In this document: positions 1-8,438 of the stretch, in pieces
How the letters are laid out: each line of letters starts with the position of its first letter
How positions within the stretch are numbered: the stretch's first letter is position 1
Assembly (NCBI GenBank): GCA_016719015.1
Contig: JADKAZ010000001.1
Span: 1,364,001-1,428,000 of the forward strand
Direction of reading: 5' to 3'
Length of the DNA: 64,000 bases
Source: Chitinophagaceae bacterium
Lineage (GTDB): Bacteria > Bacteroidota > Bacteroidia > Chitinophagales > Chitinophagaceae
Position numbers and translations under genes: made by a program
The notes under the pieces: generated by a model
The model's database searches: none
What the model saw: the letters and a program-made list of their open reading frames with translations, nothing else
What the model was told of the DNA's origin: nothing

Positions 1-94
1 GATAATCCTTTCATTTAATTGTATAAATAAGTAAAGTAAATAACCTATTCAGTTTAAATCTGAGGAATTCATTTACAAATAAATTCAAATAATT

Positions 95-304
95 ATGGAC
101 AAGAAACAAAATGCCAATCCCTCCAGGGAAACCAAAGACATGCTAAAAGAAAAAACAAATCAGGATTTCAATAACCAGAAACCAAATCCTGAAGACCCCA
201 ATCAAAATAAAAGTCATCAAACAGTGGAAGAAAACGAAGAGCAGAATAATCCATCTGAAATAAAAAAAGGATCGAAAAGAAAGAGAATTAAAAGCAAGTT
301 ATAA
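95..304 (+). CDS. Small charged, disordered hypothetical protein (69 aa)
   Basis: A 69-residue frame opening with ATG and ending in TAA. The product is almost entirely polar (Lys, Glu, Asn, Gln, Pro), with no hydrophobic core, signal peptide or Cys, and a basic tail (GSKRKRIKSKL). This composition suggests an intrinsically disordered protein, perhaps nucleic-acid or ribosome associated, but that is inference. I do not recognise a family. Small Lys/Asn/Gln-rich proteins of this kind are common in Bacteroidota, and the skewed but coherent composition argues against a random frame. Nothing upstream in the first 94 bases could be assigned. Confidence 0.5.
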   Translation: MDKKQNANPSRETKDMLKEKTNQDFNNQKPNPEDPNQNKSHQTVEENEEQNNPSEIKKGSKRKRIKSKL

Positions 305-328
305 AAAAGAACTATCAAACCCCTGCTC

Positions 329-349
329 TGCGAAACTTCCAGTTTCGCA
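329..349. repeat. Perfect short hairpin in the gap between two genes
   Basis: A 9-bp perfect inverted repeat (TGCGAAACT / AGTTTCGCA) with a 3-base loop lies in the 140-base gap 305-444. It has no T-run on either side, so it is not a clear intrinsic terminator. The rest of the gap, including a GC-richer stretch at about 360-410, holds no gene I can support. Confidence 0.5.
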
Positions 350-444
350 ACACTATTCCCTTCCCCGACGAGTCTCCTCCAGCACGCCGGGTAAACTTTA
401 GGAAAATCAGCGGAAGGAAAGGTCTCGCCTTGAAATTTCAATTG

Positions 445-1084
445 CTACTTAATTTTTTCCTTCGGCCTCTTCTCTTTCAGTACCGGCGCATCATCTTTCC
501 AACGCCACAGGTGCACACAGGCATAAGTGCGATAAGGGCTCCATTTAGCAGAGAGCCGCAACATATCTTCTTTCAGTTTCTTTTTATCGCTGTTGTCTAA
601 TTTATATAATGCAATCATTGCATTTTGAATACCGAGGTCATCTACGGCAAATACATCTTCCCGGCCAAGGGCAAACATGAGCAGCATTTCAATCGTCCAT
701 CTTCCCACTCCTTTTATTACAATTGAGATATTCTATCACTTCCTCATTGGTCATTTTGCCCAGCTTCTTTGCATCCATTCCAAACGCTATTTCGAACTGT
801 GCTACGTTTTTTACATAGCTCACTTTGGCATTGCTCAGTCCGATTCCTCTCAGCGTTTCAAATGGAGTAGCAAGTATCTGCTGCGGTGTTGGCTCTTTGC
901 CTTCGTATAGATTAATAAACCGTTTGTAAATAACATCGGCCACTTTGGTAGAAAGCTGCTGACTCATTATGGAGGCACAGAGATAAGTGCAGATATTCTT
1001 CCGCTTTTTTAATTGGTGCGGTTCACCGGCTTCCACCAACTTCTTTAATTTTTTGTCTTTACCCAGGTGTCTGATATACTCCAT
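445..1084 (-). pseudogene. DNA-3-methyladenine glycosylase, HhH-GPD family, broken by a 1-base frameshift
   Basis: Two overlapping minus-strand frames form one AlkA-like base-excision glycosylase. The first part (ATG at 1084) carries the helical N-terminal region with the motif CASIMSQQLS. The second carries the helix-hairpin-helix and catalytic loop (GVGRWTIEMLL, then VDDLGIQ, where the Asp of the family active site is expected) and ends at 445. The first frame loses the family sequence after EYLNCNK. Removing one A from the AAAA run (plus-strand T712-715) restores K-GVGRW and joins the halves into a protein of about 213 residues. The break is therefore a single homopolymer insertion: either a recent pseudogene or a sequencing error. 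An intact relative lies at 21898-22545. The gene sits 11 bases after the end of the upstream amidohydrolase gene, on the same strand. Confidence 0.8.
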
Positions 1085-1095
1085 TGTATATTATA

Positions 1096-2676
1096 CTATT
1101 GCATTCCAGGTTGGGTTATTTTAAATCCTGTCTTCGCTTTTTCATCTTCCACCATCTTCTTTACATCTGCCAATAGCTTTTTGGCATCGTACACTATTCC
1201 ATCTTTTATGGTGTATTGCACACCACCTTTTCTTATCACTTCGTTTTTATCATTCATAAAAATGGCACCGGTACCATAGAGATATTGAAGGTTCTCTAAT
1301 GGATTAGCATCCACTATAACAATATCTGCCAGCTTACCTGCTTCTACAGTCCCTATTTCTTTTTCCATGCCCAAGGCCTGTGCGGCATTGAGAGTTGCAG
1401 AACGAATTACTTCCAATGGATGGAAACCTGCTTCCCGCAACAACTCCAACTCACGGATATAACCAAAGCCATAGGTCTGGTAAATGAATCCATTGTCAGA
1501 ACCTGCTGTTACTCTGCCGCCGCGGTTCTTATACTCATTTATAAACGTCATCCACAACCGGTAATTTTCTTTCCAGGCAATTTCTTCCTCTGTCCCCCAG
1601 TTGAACCAATAAGAACCATGTGACTCCCGGCTCGGTTCATAAAATTTCCAGAGTGATGGCAACGTATAATGCTCATGCCATTCTGCACGGCGGGCACGGT
1701 GCAGGTCACGGTTAGCATCATAAATATTAAAAGTGGGATCGAGTGTAAAGTCAAGACTCAGCAATTCATTCATCACTTTATTCCAATGATCGGTGAACGG
1801 CGCTGCTGCCTGCTTCCATAATTTTCCTGCTTCTTCAAATCGATGTGATTCGTCGGCATAATTATAATTAGCCGGGTAATTTTGTACCGTGCGGTCCGTG
1901 AATAATGCTTCCGGCAATCCATACCAATGCTCCATGGAAGTCATTCCTGCTCTTGCACTATTCAATACATTCCATCTTGCTACGGACATCTGTGCATGGT
2001 GTGCACAGGAACGGAGACCCAGTTTTTTATTTTCTCTTATCGCTGCATCCATGATGTCCGGTGCAGCACCAAAAAATTTTATCCCATCAGCACCTTTCTT
2101 CGCATTGTCTCTTACCCATTCAATAGCCTGCTCTGCAGTAGTGATGGGTTGTTTAGCTCCGGCACCAAAAGCAGTGTATGCTAAGATGCGTGGTGCAGTA
2201 ATTTTATTTTCTGCACTGAGTTTCTTTTCATCTAATGTCCAATCCAATCCATTGCCTGCTGATGGATCCCTGATAGTAGTGATGCCATGTGCCATCCATA
2301 ATTTAAAAACATATTCTGCCGGAGTGCCTTGCCCGGTACCACCAATATGTCCATGCATATCTACAAAGCCTGGCAGTGCATACATGCCTTCGCAATTCAA
2401 TTCTTTGCCACCTTCTTTTAATTTGGGTCTGTTCTTACCTGGTGGCATACCGGGGCTACCTGCACTGGCTACCTGTACAATGCGATTTTTTTCTATAACA
2501 ATATCCACCGGGCCAATAGGCGGTGCACCATTGCCATTGATTAATGTTACGCCACGAATGATGAGTTGTGCAAATTGCCCTTCGCCTTCTTTTTTCTCGG
2601 GGGCTTTTGGTATTTGTGCATACAGAGAGGAAGAAAACAGGAATACAAGGATTAACGTAAGTGTCCTGATCAGCAT
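1096..2676 (-). CDS. Exported metal-dependent amidohydrolase (imidazolonepropionase-like)
   Basis: A 526-residue protein with an N-terminal signal peptide (residues 1-20, ending SLYAQ) and an amidohydrolase fold. The visible metal-site motifs are HGH at residues 108-110 (in FVDMHGHIGG), His226/227 (CAHHAQM), His250 (SMEHWYG) and Asp394 (TAGSDNG). The C-terminal part (GTVEAGKLADIVIVDANPL) is the composite beta-sandwich shared by imidazolonepropionase, dihydroorotase-like and prolidase-like members. The substrate cannot be read from sequence; exported members in Bacteroidota are often annotated as Xaa-Pro dipeptidase-like or generic amidohydrolase. It would act in the periplasm, hydrolysing a C-N bond. 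A long open frame on the opposite strand (1889-2716) is a shadow. Confidence 0.88.
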   Translation of the reverse strand: MLIRTLTLILVFLFSSSLYAQIPKAPEKKEGEGQFAQLIIRGVTLINGNGAPPIGPVDIVIEKNRIVQVASAGSPGMPPGKNRPKLKEGGKELNCEGMYALPGFVDMHGHIGGTGQGTPAEYVFKLWMAHGITTIRDPSAGNGLDWTLDEKKLSAENKITAPRILAYTAFGAGAKQPITTAEQAIEWVRDNAKKGADGIKFFGAAPDIMDAAIRENKKLGLRSCAHHAQMSVARWNVLNSARAGMTSMEHWYGLPEALFTDRTVQNYPANYNYADESHRFEEAGKLWKQAAAPFTDHWNKVMNELLSLDFTLDPTFNIYDANRDLHRARRAEWHEHYTLPSLWKFYEPSRESHGSYWFNWGTEEEIAWKENYRLWMTFINEYKNRGGRVTAGSDNGFIYQTYGFGYIRELELLREAGFHPLEVIRSATLNAAQALGMEKEIGTVEAGKLADIVIVDANPLENLQYLYGTGAIFMNDKNEVIRKGGVQYTIKDGIVYDAKKLLADVKKMVEDEKAKTGFKITQPGMQ

Positions 2677-2766
2677 ACTGCAGTTGTTTTGTGAAGAACA
2701 AATTACAGCATTTTAAACTTTAGCAGGCAGGATAACGGGTTTTTTGTTTCGGCATACGGTTAATTA

Positions 2767-3519
2767 TCATGCTTCTGCCCATGCCCGAAAATTAGCTACC
2801 CTTTCCCGGCTTATAATCATTTCCTCCTGTTGTATATTTCCTTTAACGGAAAGTTTCAGTCGGCTGTTGTAGTAAGGTTTTACCTGTTGTATGGCATCTA
2901 TATGTACAATAAAGCTGCGGTTGAGCCGGAAGAAATGCTGCGGATGCACCAAGTCTTCTAATTGCTCCATTGTATAATCCACTACGTAGCGGTTACCTTC
3001 TTTATCAACCAGGTGAACAATTTTATTATCGGCCTGAAAAAAAGCGATATCGGCCGTATCAATAAAAAATAATCGTTGTCCTACTTTTCCTAAAAATTTT
3101 TTCTTTTTTTGCTGCTCCTGCAGGTGTGGCACCAACCGGCTATAATCAGGCTGGCTAAAAGAAGCCGCCATGTGCCTGTATTTATTCAATGCCGCCGCCA
3201 ATGCTGCACCGGCCACCGGCTTTAATATATAATCCACACTAAATATTTTGAATGCTTCGAGTGCATACTGATCGTAAGCAGTGGTAAACACCACAGGCCT
3301 GCTGTACTGCACCTGGTTGAATATGTCGAAACTGCGTCCGTCGGATAAATGAATATCAAGCAACAACAGGTCAGGATGAGCATGTGATTTGAGGTAAGCG
3401 ACAGTTTCTTCCACACTTTCTAAACAGGCAATGACCTGCACCGCAGGGTCATACTCTTGCAGTAAGGTAATCAACCTTTCTGCCGCCAGCCTTTCGTCTT
3501 CTACCACAATCACTTTCAT
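2767..3519 (-). CDS. LytTR-family response regulator
   Basis: A 250-residue two-domain regulator. The receiver domain (about 1-120) shows the acidic pocket E7/D8, phospho-acceptor Asp55 (LLLLDIHLSD), Thr79/80 and Lys100. The LytTR DNA-binding domain (about 140-245) contains FFRLNRSFIVHIDAI. I chose ATG at 3519 (MKVIVVEDE) rather than the TTG at 3528, which overlaps the stop of the upstream kinase; the chosen start lies 5 bases after that stop, so the two genes are probably translationally coupled. The partner is the LytS-type kinase just upstream. LytTR proteins bind direct repeats about two helical turns apart, and such a repeat occurs upstream of the FAS1 gene at 5634-5662. Confidence 0.92.
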   Translation of the reverse strand: MKVIVVEDERLAAERLITLLQEYDPAVQVIACLESVEETVAYLKSHAHPDLLLLDIHLSDGRSFDIFNQVQYSRPVVFTTAYDQYALEAFKIFSVDYILKPVAGAALAAALNKYRHMAASFSQPDYSRLVPHLQEQQKKKKFLGKVGQRLFFIDTADIAFFQADNKIVHLVDKEGNRYVVDYTMEQLEDLVHPQHFFRLNRSFIVHIDAIQQVKPYYNSRLKLSVKGNIQQEEMIISRERVANFRAWAEA

Positions 3520-3524
3520 AGCTG

Positions 3525-4553
3525 TCAATTTAAATGAAGTAAGGGTAGCACTACTTCAAATTCTTTTTCCGTTTTGGTGATGGTAATATCCCGGCCGCTA
3601 ATAATCTCATATCTCTTTCGGATATTTTGCAGCCCCACCCTCCCGGATGGTTCTGCGACCGGACGTAATTGTAAATTATTTTTCACCACCAGTGTATGGT
3701 TACCGTTGGTATGTATATCAATATGCAAAGGTTTATTACGGGACACCACATTATGCTTAATGGCATTTTCAATCAGCATTTGCAAAGCTGCCGGCACCAC
3801 ATGATAAGCTTTATACTGTTCGCCTATGCGGATATCAATTTTCAATGCGTCATCAAACCTTTTTTCCAATAAAAAAATATAAGGTTTAATGAATTCCAAT
3901 TCTGACTTAAGTTCTACTAATTCCTTTTGCTGGTTATTAAGTATGTAGCGGTACACTTTGGAAAACTCTTCGATAAACTTGTTGGCACCGGGATTATCTT
4001 TTATCACCATTCCCGATAAAACATTGAGGTTGTTGAATAAAAAATGGGGATTAATCTGGCTTCGTACCAATTCCAGCTCAGCCTGCGAACTGATGCGTCG
4101 CAGCTCTTCCGCTTCGGTCCATTTTTTCTGGTATTCACGGAAAAAAAAGAAAATCGTATTCACCAGATGAAAAAATAAATTAGCCAGGCTTACATAAATG
4201 ATGTTCAGTTTTAAGGGATTCAGATTTTGCTGCCAGGTATATTGATGAAAAACATTGCCTACCAGGAAGACAACTAAAACAGCTGCAGCAGCACCAATAA
4301 CATTTCCTGCAATAAAGAATGAACTTAAAAACTTCGCCTTATTTTTTTCGGGAGATATTTTTTTACGTATTACCGGCTCAGCCATCCGGTTTCCTTCCCA
4401 GGTAAGACCCGTTATCAGGAAAATGGTGAGCAGGGCATAGTACCATTCTATTTCTATATTAAAATAATGATACACATTACAGAGTACAGTACTGAAAAAT
4501 GTGTACGCTGAAAGCAGTATTATAAAAAGATATCGGTTAGAATGATTAAACAT
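3525..4553 (-). CDS. LytS/YehU-type sensor histidine kinase
   Basis: A 342-residue membrane sensor kinase. Four hydrophobic segments (about 8-28, 35-52, 76-100, 115-138) are followed by a short coiled linker and the His_kinase domain. The phospho-acceptor His170 lies in SQINPHFLFNNLN, the hallmark of the LytS class, and the ATP-binding N-box is LQMLIENAIKHN (Asn263). There is no large extracellular domain, so the signal is probably sensed at or in the membrane. It is followed at once by its LytTR response regulator. Upstream on the same strand is the FAS1 lipoprotein gene, separated by a hairpin (4569-4595) that may only partly block read-through. Confidence 0.92.
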   Translation of the reverse strand: MFNHSNRYLFIILLSAYTFFSTVLCNVYHYFNIEIEWYYALLTIFLITGLTWEGNRMAEPVIRKKISPEKNKAKFLSSFFIAGNVIGAAAAVLVVFLVGNVFHQYTWQQNLNPLKLNIIYVSLANLFFHLVNTIFFFFREYQKKWTEAEELRRISSQAELELVRSQINPHFLFNNLNVLSGMVIKDNPGANKFIEEFSKVYRYILNNQQKELVELKSELEFIKPYIFLLEKRFDDALKIDIRIGEQYKAYHVVPAALQMLIENAIKHNVVSRNKPLHIDIHTNGNHTLVVKNNLQLRPVAEPSGRVGLQNIRKRYEIISGRDITITKTEKEFEVVLPLLHLN

Positions 4554-4554
4554 A

Positions 4555-4596
4555 CAAGAAAAATTAAATCAGTCCCACACACCCGGCGGGACTGAT
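4555..4596 (-). terminator. Hairpin between FAS1 gene and kinase gene
   Basis: An inverted repeat (ATCAGTCCC / GGGACTGAT, 4569-4595) followed on the minus strand by a T-rich stretch. It lies after the FAS1 stop and just before the kinase start, so it may terminate or attenuate transcription between them. Confidence 0.6.
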
Positions 4597-4632
4597 AATT
4601 TGTTTTGCATAGGAATTACTTATTCCCCTGTA

Positions 4633-5571
4633 TTAAGGCAGGAGCACTCTGTCGATCACATGTATTACACCATTGGTAGTAACCACATTTACCCCTGTTA
4701 TAGTGGATGCCGAAGGATTTCCATTTCCTTTCACTTTAGCACCCCCGGTTAATGTAATTAATAAAGTTCCACCACCTGCGGTAGCCGGGGTTGAATTATT
4801 TACCAAATCACTGGAAAACACTCTTGCACCAACAACATGATATAACAATATATTCTTTAAAGTGTTCGGGTCAGCCGCATTAATAGAAGCAATAGTGGGG
4901 AATCCTGCATCAATAAATGCCTGGTTAGTAGGCGCAAACACCGTTAACGGGCCTGCAGCCGATAATGCACCAGAAATACTGGTTCCGCTGGCATCAGCTC
5001 TTAATACAGCCGCTACGAGGTATGTAAAATTAGGATTGGCCTGTGCAGTAGCTACAATATTACCAGCTGGTGGTATCAATACGGCACTGATAGCATGAAT
5101 TACACCGTTAGAAGCATCAATATCTGCGGTAACAACATTGGTACCATTGATAAATACTCCCGCCGCATTTTTTGTTACAAATGCTTTTACACCGCCTGCA
5201 GTGGTTACTTCCGCATTGGGACCGGCAGGTACACTACCGCTAGGAATTTTACTGGTCAGCACATGATACTGGAGGATGGCCTGTAAAGTGGCTACTGATG
5301 TGGAATTAATCACTGCTTCTGTAAGACCGGCTGCAAGAAAGGCATCATTTGTTGGAGCGAACACGGTAAGATTGGCCGTGTTATTTAAGTAATCGGCAAG
5401 ACCTGCTCTTACTACCGCTGTTTTTAACAGGCTGAAGTTGGCACTGGCTACTACTGTTTCAGTAATAGTTGGGGTTGGTGCCACATCATCATCCTTGTCA
5501 CAACTGGTCATAATAAATGGCGTTGCCAATAACAAGAGGCTTGTTCTGCTGAAGATTTGTTTTAGTTTCAT
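4633..5571 (-). CDS. Lipoprotein with two fasciclin (FAS1) domains
   Basis: A 312-residue lipoprotein. The signal ends in a lipobox with Cys24 (IMTSC), followed by an acidic DKDDD stretch. Two FAS1 domains follow, about residues 40-170 and 175-312. Each shows the H1 block (LTVFAPTNDAFLAAG and LTVFAPTNQAFIDAG) and the YH motif with its following strand (LQYHVLTSKI and LLYHVVGARV). FAS1 domains mediate adhesion to surfaces, polysaccharide or other proteins. It is the first gene of a same-strand group with the LytS-type kinase and LytTR regulator. The upstream region carries two identical 8-base repeats spaced like a LytTR operator, so it is a probable target of that pair. Confidence 0.92.
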   Translation of the reverse strand: MKLKQIFSRTSLLLLATPFIMTSCDKDDDVAPTPTITETVVASANFSLLKTAVVRAGLADYLNNTANLTVFAPTNDAFLAAGLTEAVINSTSVATLQAILQYHVLTSKIPSGSVPAGPNAEVTTAGGVKAFVTKNAAGVFINGTNVVTADIDASNGVIHAISAVLIPPAGNIVATAQANPNFTYLVAAVLRADASGTSISGALSAAGPLTVFAPTNQAFIDAGFPTIASINAADPNTLKNILLYHVVGARVFSSDLVNNSTPATAGGGTLLITLTGGAKVKGNGNPSASTITGVNVVTTNGVIHVIDRVLLP

Positions 5572-5633
5572 AATCGTTGGGTTTTTTTTGTTTAATAGAT
5601 TAACATCCCAACAATCATTATGATACTACGACC

Positions 5634-5662
5634 GGAGTGAACCGTGGAAAAATTGGAGTGAA
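5634..5662 (-). promoter_or_regulatory. Candidate LytTR operator: two direct repeats 21 bp apart
   Basis: The sequence GGAGTGAA (TTCACTCC on the coding strand) occurs exactly twice, at 5634-5641 and 5655-5662. The period is 21 bp, with a 13-bp spacer. The repeats lie 63-91 bases upstream of the FAS1 start. LytTR proteins are known to bind pairs of about 9-bp direct repeats with 12-13 bp between them, and a LytTR regulator is encoded two genes downstream. Binding is inference. Confidence 0.55.
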
Positions 5663-5700
5663 TTGTATGTAGGAAGGTGTCATGTTGTTTAACTCTACCC

Positions 5701-5740
5701 CAAAAAACAAACCCGGGCTTTTTGGCCCGGGCTGTATTTT
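5701..5740 (-). terminator. Intrinsic terminator of cysS
   Basis: A strong GC stem (CCCGGGC / GCCCGGG, with a 5-base loop) followed on the minus strand by TTTGTTTTTT. It lies just downstream of the cysS stop codon. Confidence 0.85.
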
Positions 5741-5755
5741 AAACTTATCGCTTTT

Positions 5756-7252
5756 TTATTCTATACCCCAGGTCATTTCTCCCCCCTTTTCGTCTTTTAA
5801 AGTAATACCCAATTCAGCAAGCTGGTTCCTGATTTTATCAGAGGTAGCGAAATCTTTTTTACCCTTTGCTTCCTTGCGGATATCAATCAGTAATTGCATT
5901 ACTCCCTGCAGCTTTCCATTATCTGCTTCGTTAACTGCTTTTAATCCAAATACATCTTCGAGGTAACTTTTAAATTTTGACTGCATCAAAGTCACTGTAT
6001 CGGGTGATAAGGCTGTTATCGCAATAGTTTTATCTTTTATAGAATTGATGATAGGCACTAATTCAAACATACTGGCTAATACTCTTGCTGTGTTGAAGTC
6101 ATCATTCATATGCTCATCAAATTCAGCAACAAGACTTCTCACTTTTTCATCAAGTTCTTTGTCTCCGGACTCCTGACTCCCAACTCCCGTCTCCCAACTC
6201 ATTAACTTCTCATAAGCATCCCACAACCGTTTCAAACCTTTTTCTGCCGCCTGCAATGCTTCATTGCTAAAATCTAATGTGCTGCGATAATGCGTTTGCA
6301 ACATAAAGAAACGGACATTCATCGGCGAATAAGCTTTTTCCAGCAATGGATGTGATCCACTGAATAATTCCTCCGGTAAAAATCCGTTGCCGGCACTTTT
6401 ACTCATCCGCACCCCGTTTACAGTAAGCATATTGGTGTGCAGCCAATAGCGGGCAGGTGAAGTGTGATAGCAGGCTTGTGATTGTGCAATCTCGTTGGTA
6501 TGATGTGTAGCAGCCAGGTCCATTCCTCCGCCATGTATATCAAATTGTTTTCCGAGATATTTTTCACTCATGGCCGAGCATTCAATATGCCAGCCGGGAA
6601 AACCCATACCCCAGGGCGATGGCCATTGCATTAAATGTTCGGGTCCAGCTTTTATCCAGAGTGCAAAATCAAGCCGTCCCTTTTTTTCATCCTGTCCACC
6701 AAGTTCTCTTGTGCCCTCCAGGAGGTCTTCTAACTTTCTATTGGTAAGTATCCCGTAAGGTTTCTCTTTATTATATTTTTCTACATCAAAATATACAGTG
6801 CCATTTACTACATAACCATATCCATTATCAATGATCTGTTGGGCCATCCTGATTTGTTCGGTGATATGTCCTGTTGCCGTGGGTTCTATCGTTGGCGGTT
6901 CATTGTTAAATAACTGCATTACTTTATGAAATCCGACGGTATAACGTTGCACAATCTCCATTGGCTCCAAACGTTCCAGCCTTGCTTTCTTGGAAAATTT
7001 ATCATCGCCTTCATCCCGATCACCTTCCAGGTGGCCGGCATCGGTTATATTTCGTACATAGCGAACCTTGTACCCCAGGTACCTGAGATAGCGGTAGATA
7101 ATATCAAATGAAATAAAAGTACGGCAGTTACCAAGATGCACATCGCTATAAACGGTAGGTCCGCACACATACAATCCTACATGATCGGCAGTAATCGGTT
7201 CAAAAGACTCTTTTTGTCTTGATAAAGTATTATATAATTTCAGATCACTCAT
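5756..7252 (-). CDS. cysS: Cysteinyl-tRNA synthetase
   Basis: A 498-residue class I aminoacyl-tRNA synthetase that charges tRNA-Cys. The HIGH-type motif is HLGN at residues 39-42 in GPTVYSDVHLGN, with zinc-ligand Cys30 (LYVCGPT). The distal zinc-site region is PGWHIECSAMS and the KMSKS-type motif is RMSKSAGN. The C-terminal helical DALR region contains EHMNDDFNTARVLASMF. At about residues 351-365 (DNA 6161-6200) there is an odd low-complexity segment, SWETGVGSQESG, encoded by tandem GGGAGTC-like units. It looks like a short DNA repeat inserted in frame between the catalytic and anticodon-binding regions. The rest is intact, so the enzyme should work. Confidence 0.97.
   Translation of the reverse strand: MSDLKLYNTLSRQKESFEPITADHVGLYVCGPTVYSDVHLGNCRTFISFDIIYRYLRYLGYKVRYVRNITDAGHLEGDRDEGDDKFSKKARLERLEPMEIVQRYTVGFHKVMQLFNNEPPTIEPTATGHITEQIRMAQQIIDNGYGYVVNGTVYFDVEKYNKEKPYGILTNRKLEDLLEGTRELGGQDEKKGRLDFALWIKAGPEHLMQWPSPWGMGFPGWHIECSAMSEKYLGKQFDIHGGGMDLAATHHTNEIAQSQACYHTSPARYWLHTNMLTVNGVRMSKSAGNGFLPEELFSGSHPLLEKAYSPMNVRFFMLQTHYRSTLDFSNEALQAAEKGLKRLWDAYEKLMSWETGVGSQESGDKELDEKVRSLVAEFDEHMNDDFNTARVLASMFELVPIINSIKDKTIAITALSPDTVTLMQSKFKSYLEDVFGLKAVNEADNGKLQGVMQLLIDIRKEAKGKKDFATSDKIRNQLAELGITLKDEKGGEMTWGIE
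6161..6200. repeat. GGAGTC-type tandem repeat embedded in cysS
   Basis: On the coding (minus) strand, units such as GGGAGAC, GGGAGTT, GGGAGTC and GGAGTCC follow each other without interruption, encoding SWETGVGSQESG. This is unlike the flanking codon use and resembles intergenic simple repeats. Confidence 0.65.
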
Positions 7253-7287
7253 AAATGCTGATAATTGTCAAAAATAACCATTCCTGA

Positions 7288-8409
7288 CTACTTCTTTAAT
7301 TGTACATCTGCTACCAGCATATAGTGGTCGGAGTAATTTTTTACTATCCGGGTAAACTGTTTTATACTGAAATGACTGTCCGCAAAAATATAGTCAATAC
7401 GAAGTGTGGGAGAAAGGGCTGCAAAAGTTCTGCCGATACCAAATCCTTTTTTCAAAAAAGCATCCTGCATTTTCCCCCTTACAGTGAAATAAGTGTAAGA
7501 GTTCGGCACATCATTCAGGTCGGCACATAATAAAACCGGGTGAGGGCTGTCTTTAATAATTTTATGCGCCAGGTCGGCCTGGATACTGCGATACGTAAAT
7601 CCCTTTTTGAGTTTTGATAAGATATTACGGGAATTGGCGAGTAAGCTATCCCTTGCATTGGATATCTTGTCAATTCTCTCATAGTCTTTGTGACCGAATT
7701 GCAATGATTGAAGATGAGTAGCAAAAACCCGGACCGTATCATTATTTACTTTAATGTCGGTATGTAATAACACATCCGGAAGGGTTGGTCGTGGATAACG
7801 GATTTTACCTGTATCAATGATTGGGTAGCGGGAAAAAATAATGGAACTGTAGTAATGTCTGTCTCCATCATTATCAAAGGAAAAATAATAATAAGGATAA
7901 CCTAACTCCTGTTGTATAGGTTTTATATTATCGTAATAGGCTGAATCCGTTGAAGTATGAAATTCCTGGAGGCACAATATATCAGCGTTTTGTTGTTTGA
8001 TAAGGTCAAACATCTTTAATCTTGTTTCACTTCCTTTATTGGTGTTTCTTTTCAATTCTATAAACCGGGCCACATTCCAGCTAAGCACCCGGATGGTGCC
8101 GGTTTCTTTTTTATAAACAAATGAATTTTTTTTATGAAAAGCCAAAAACACACTGATGCTTTTAAAGCCCAGCAGCAAAGCAATAAGAGAAATAAGTGCC
8201 AGCTTTGGTTTTAAAATTATCAGCCAGCTGATTGCAAAAGCAATAACTATCACCAACAGAAAAGGAAAGGAAAGACCGAGAAAGGAAATAAACCACCAGC
8301 TTTGCGGATTAAGGTATGGCACCAGGCAGGCAAGCAGGAATACCGCTACTACAACGATGTTGGTATAAATAAAAAACCGCTTGGTGAAGAGTCGGAGCCT
8401 GGAGGACAT
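7288..8409 (-). CDS. Membrane-anchored endonuclease/exonuclease/phosphatase-family protein
   Basis: A 373-residue protein with about three N-terminal membrane segments (residues 10-100), then a periplasmic or extracellular EEP domain (DNase I-like fold). The visible EEP motifs are LSWNVARF, the metal-binding Glu in LCLQEFHT, FATHLQS, LLCADLNDVPN, RIDYIF and the catalytic SDHYMLVADV near the C-terminus. EEP enzymes cleave phosphodiesters or phosphates; the substrate could be nucleic acid, phosphoinositide or a lipid headgroup and cannot be told here. It lies 35 bases upstream of cysS on the same strand and downstream of two rhomboid genes. Confidence 0.88.
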   Translation of the reverse strand: MSSRLRLFTKRFFIYTNIVVVAVFLLACLVPYLNPQSWWFISFLGLSFPFLLVIVIAFAISWLIILKPKLALISLIALLLGFKSISVFLAFHKKNSFVYKKETGTIRVLSWNVARFIELKRNTNKGSETRLKMFDLIKQQNADILCLQEFHTSTDSAYYDNIKPIQQELGYPYYYFSFDNDGDRHYYSSIIFSRYPIIDTGKIRYPRPTLPDVLLHTDIKVNNDTVRVFATHLQSLQFGHKDYERIDKISNARDSLLANSRNILSKLKKGFTYRSIQADLAHKIIKDSPHPVLLCADLNDVPNSYTYFTVRGKMQDAFLKKGFGIGRTFAALSPTLRIDYIFADSHFSIKQFTRIVKNYSDHYMLVADVQLKK

Positions 8410-8438
8410 TGCTGCAATTTAGGAAAATAGACGGGTAC

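Noticed and set aside
217..441. 74-residue minus-strand frame
   Set aside because: It overlaps the small plus-strand gene and hairpin region and has no coherent domain.
1889..2716. Long 275-residue open frame on the plus strand
   Set aside because: It lies wholly opposite the amidohydrolase gene, which has a signal peptide and complete metal motifs; the plus frame has no recognisable domain.
3520..3528. TTG start at 3528 for the LytTR regulator
   Set aside because: It would overlap the kinase stop; ATG at 3519 starts at the conserved MKVIVVEDE.
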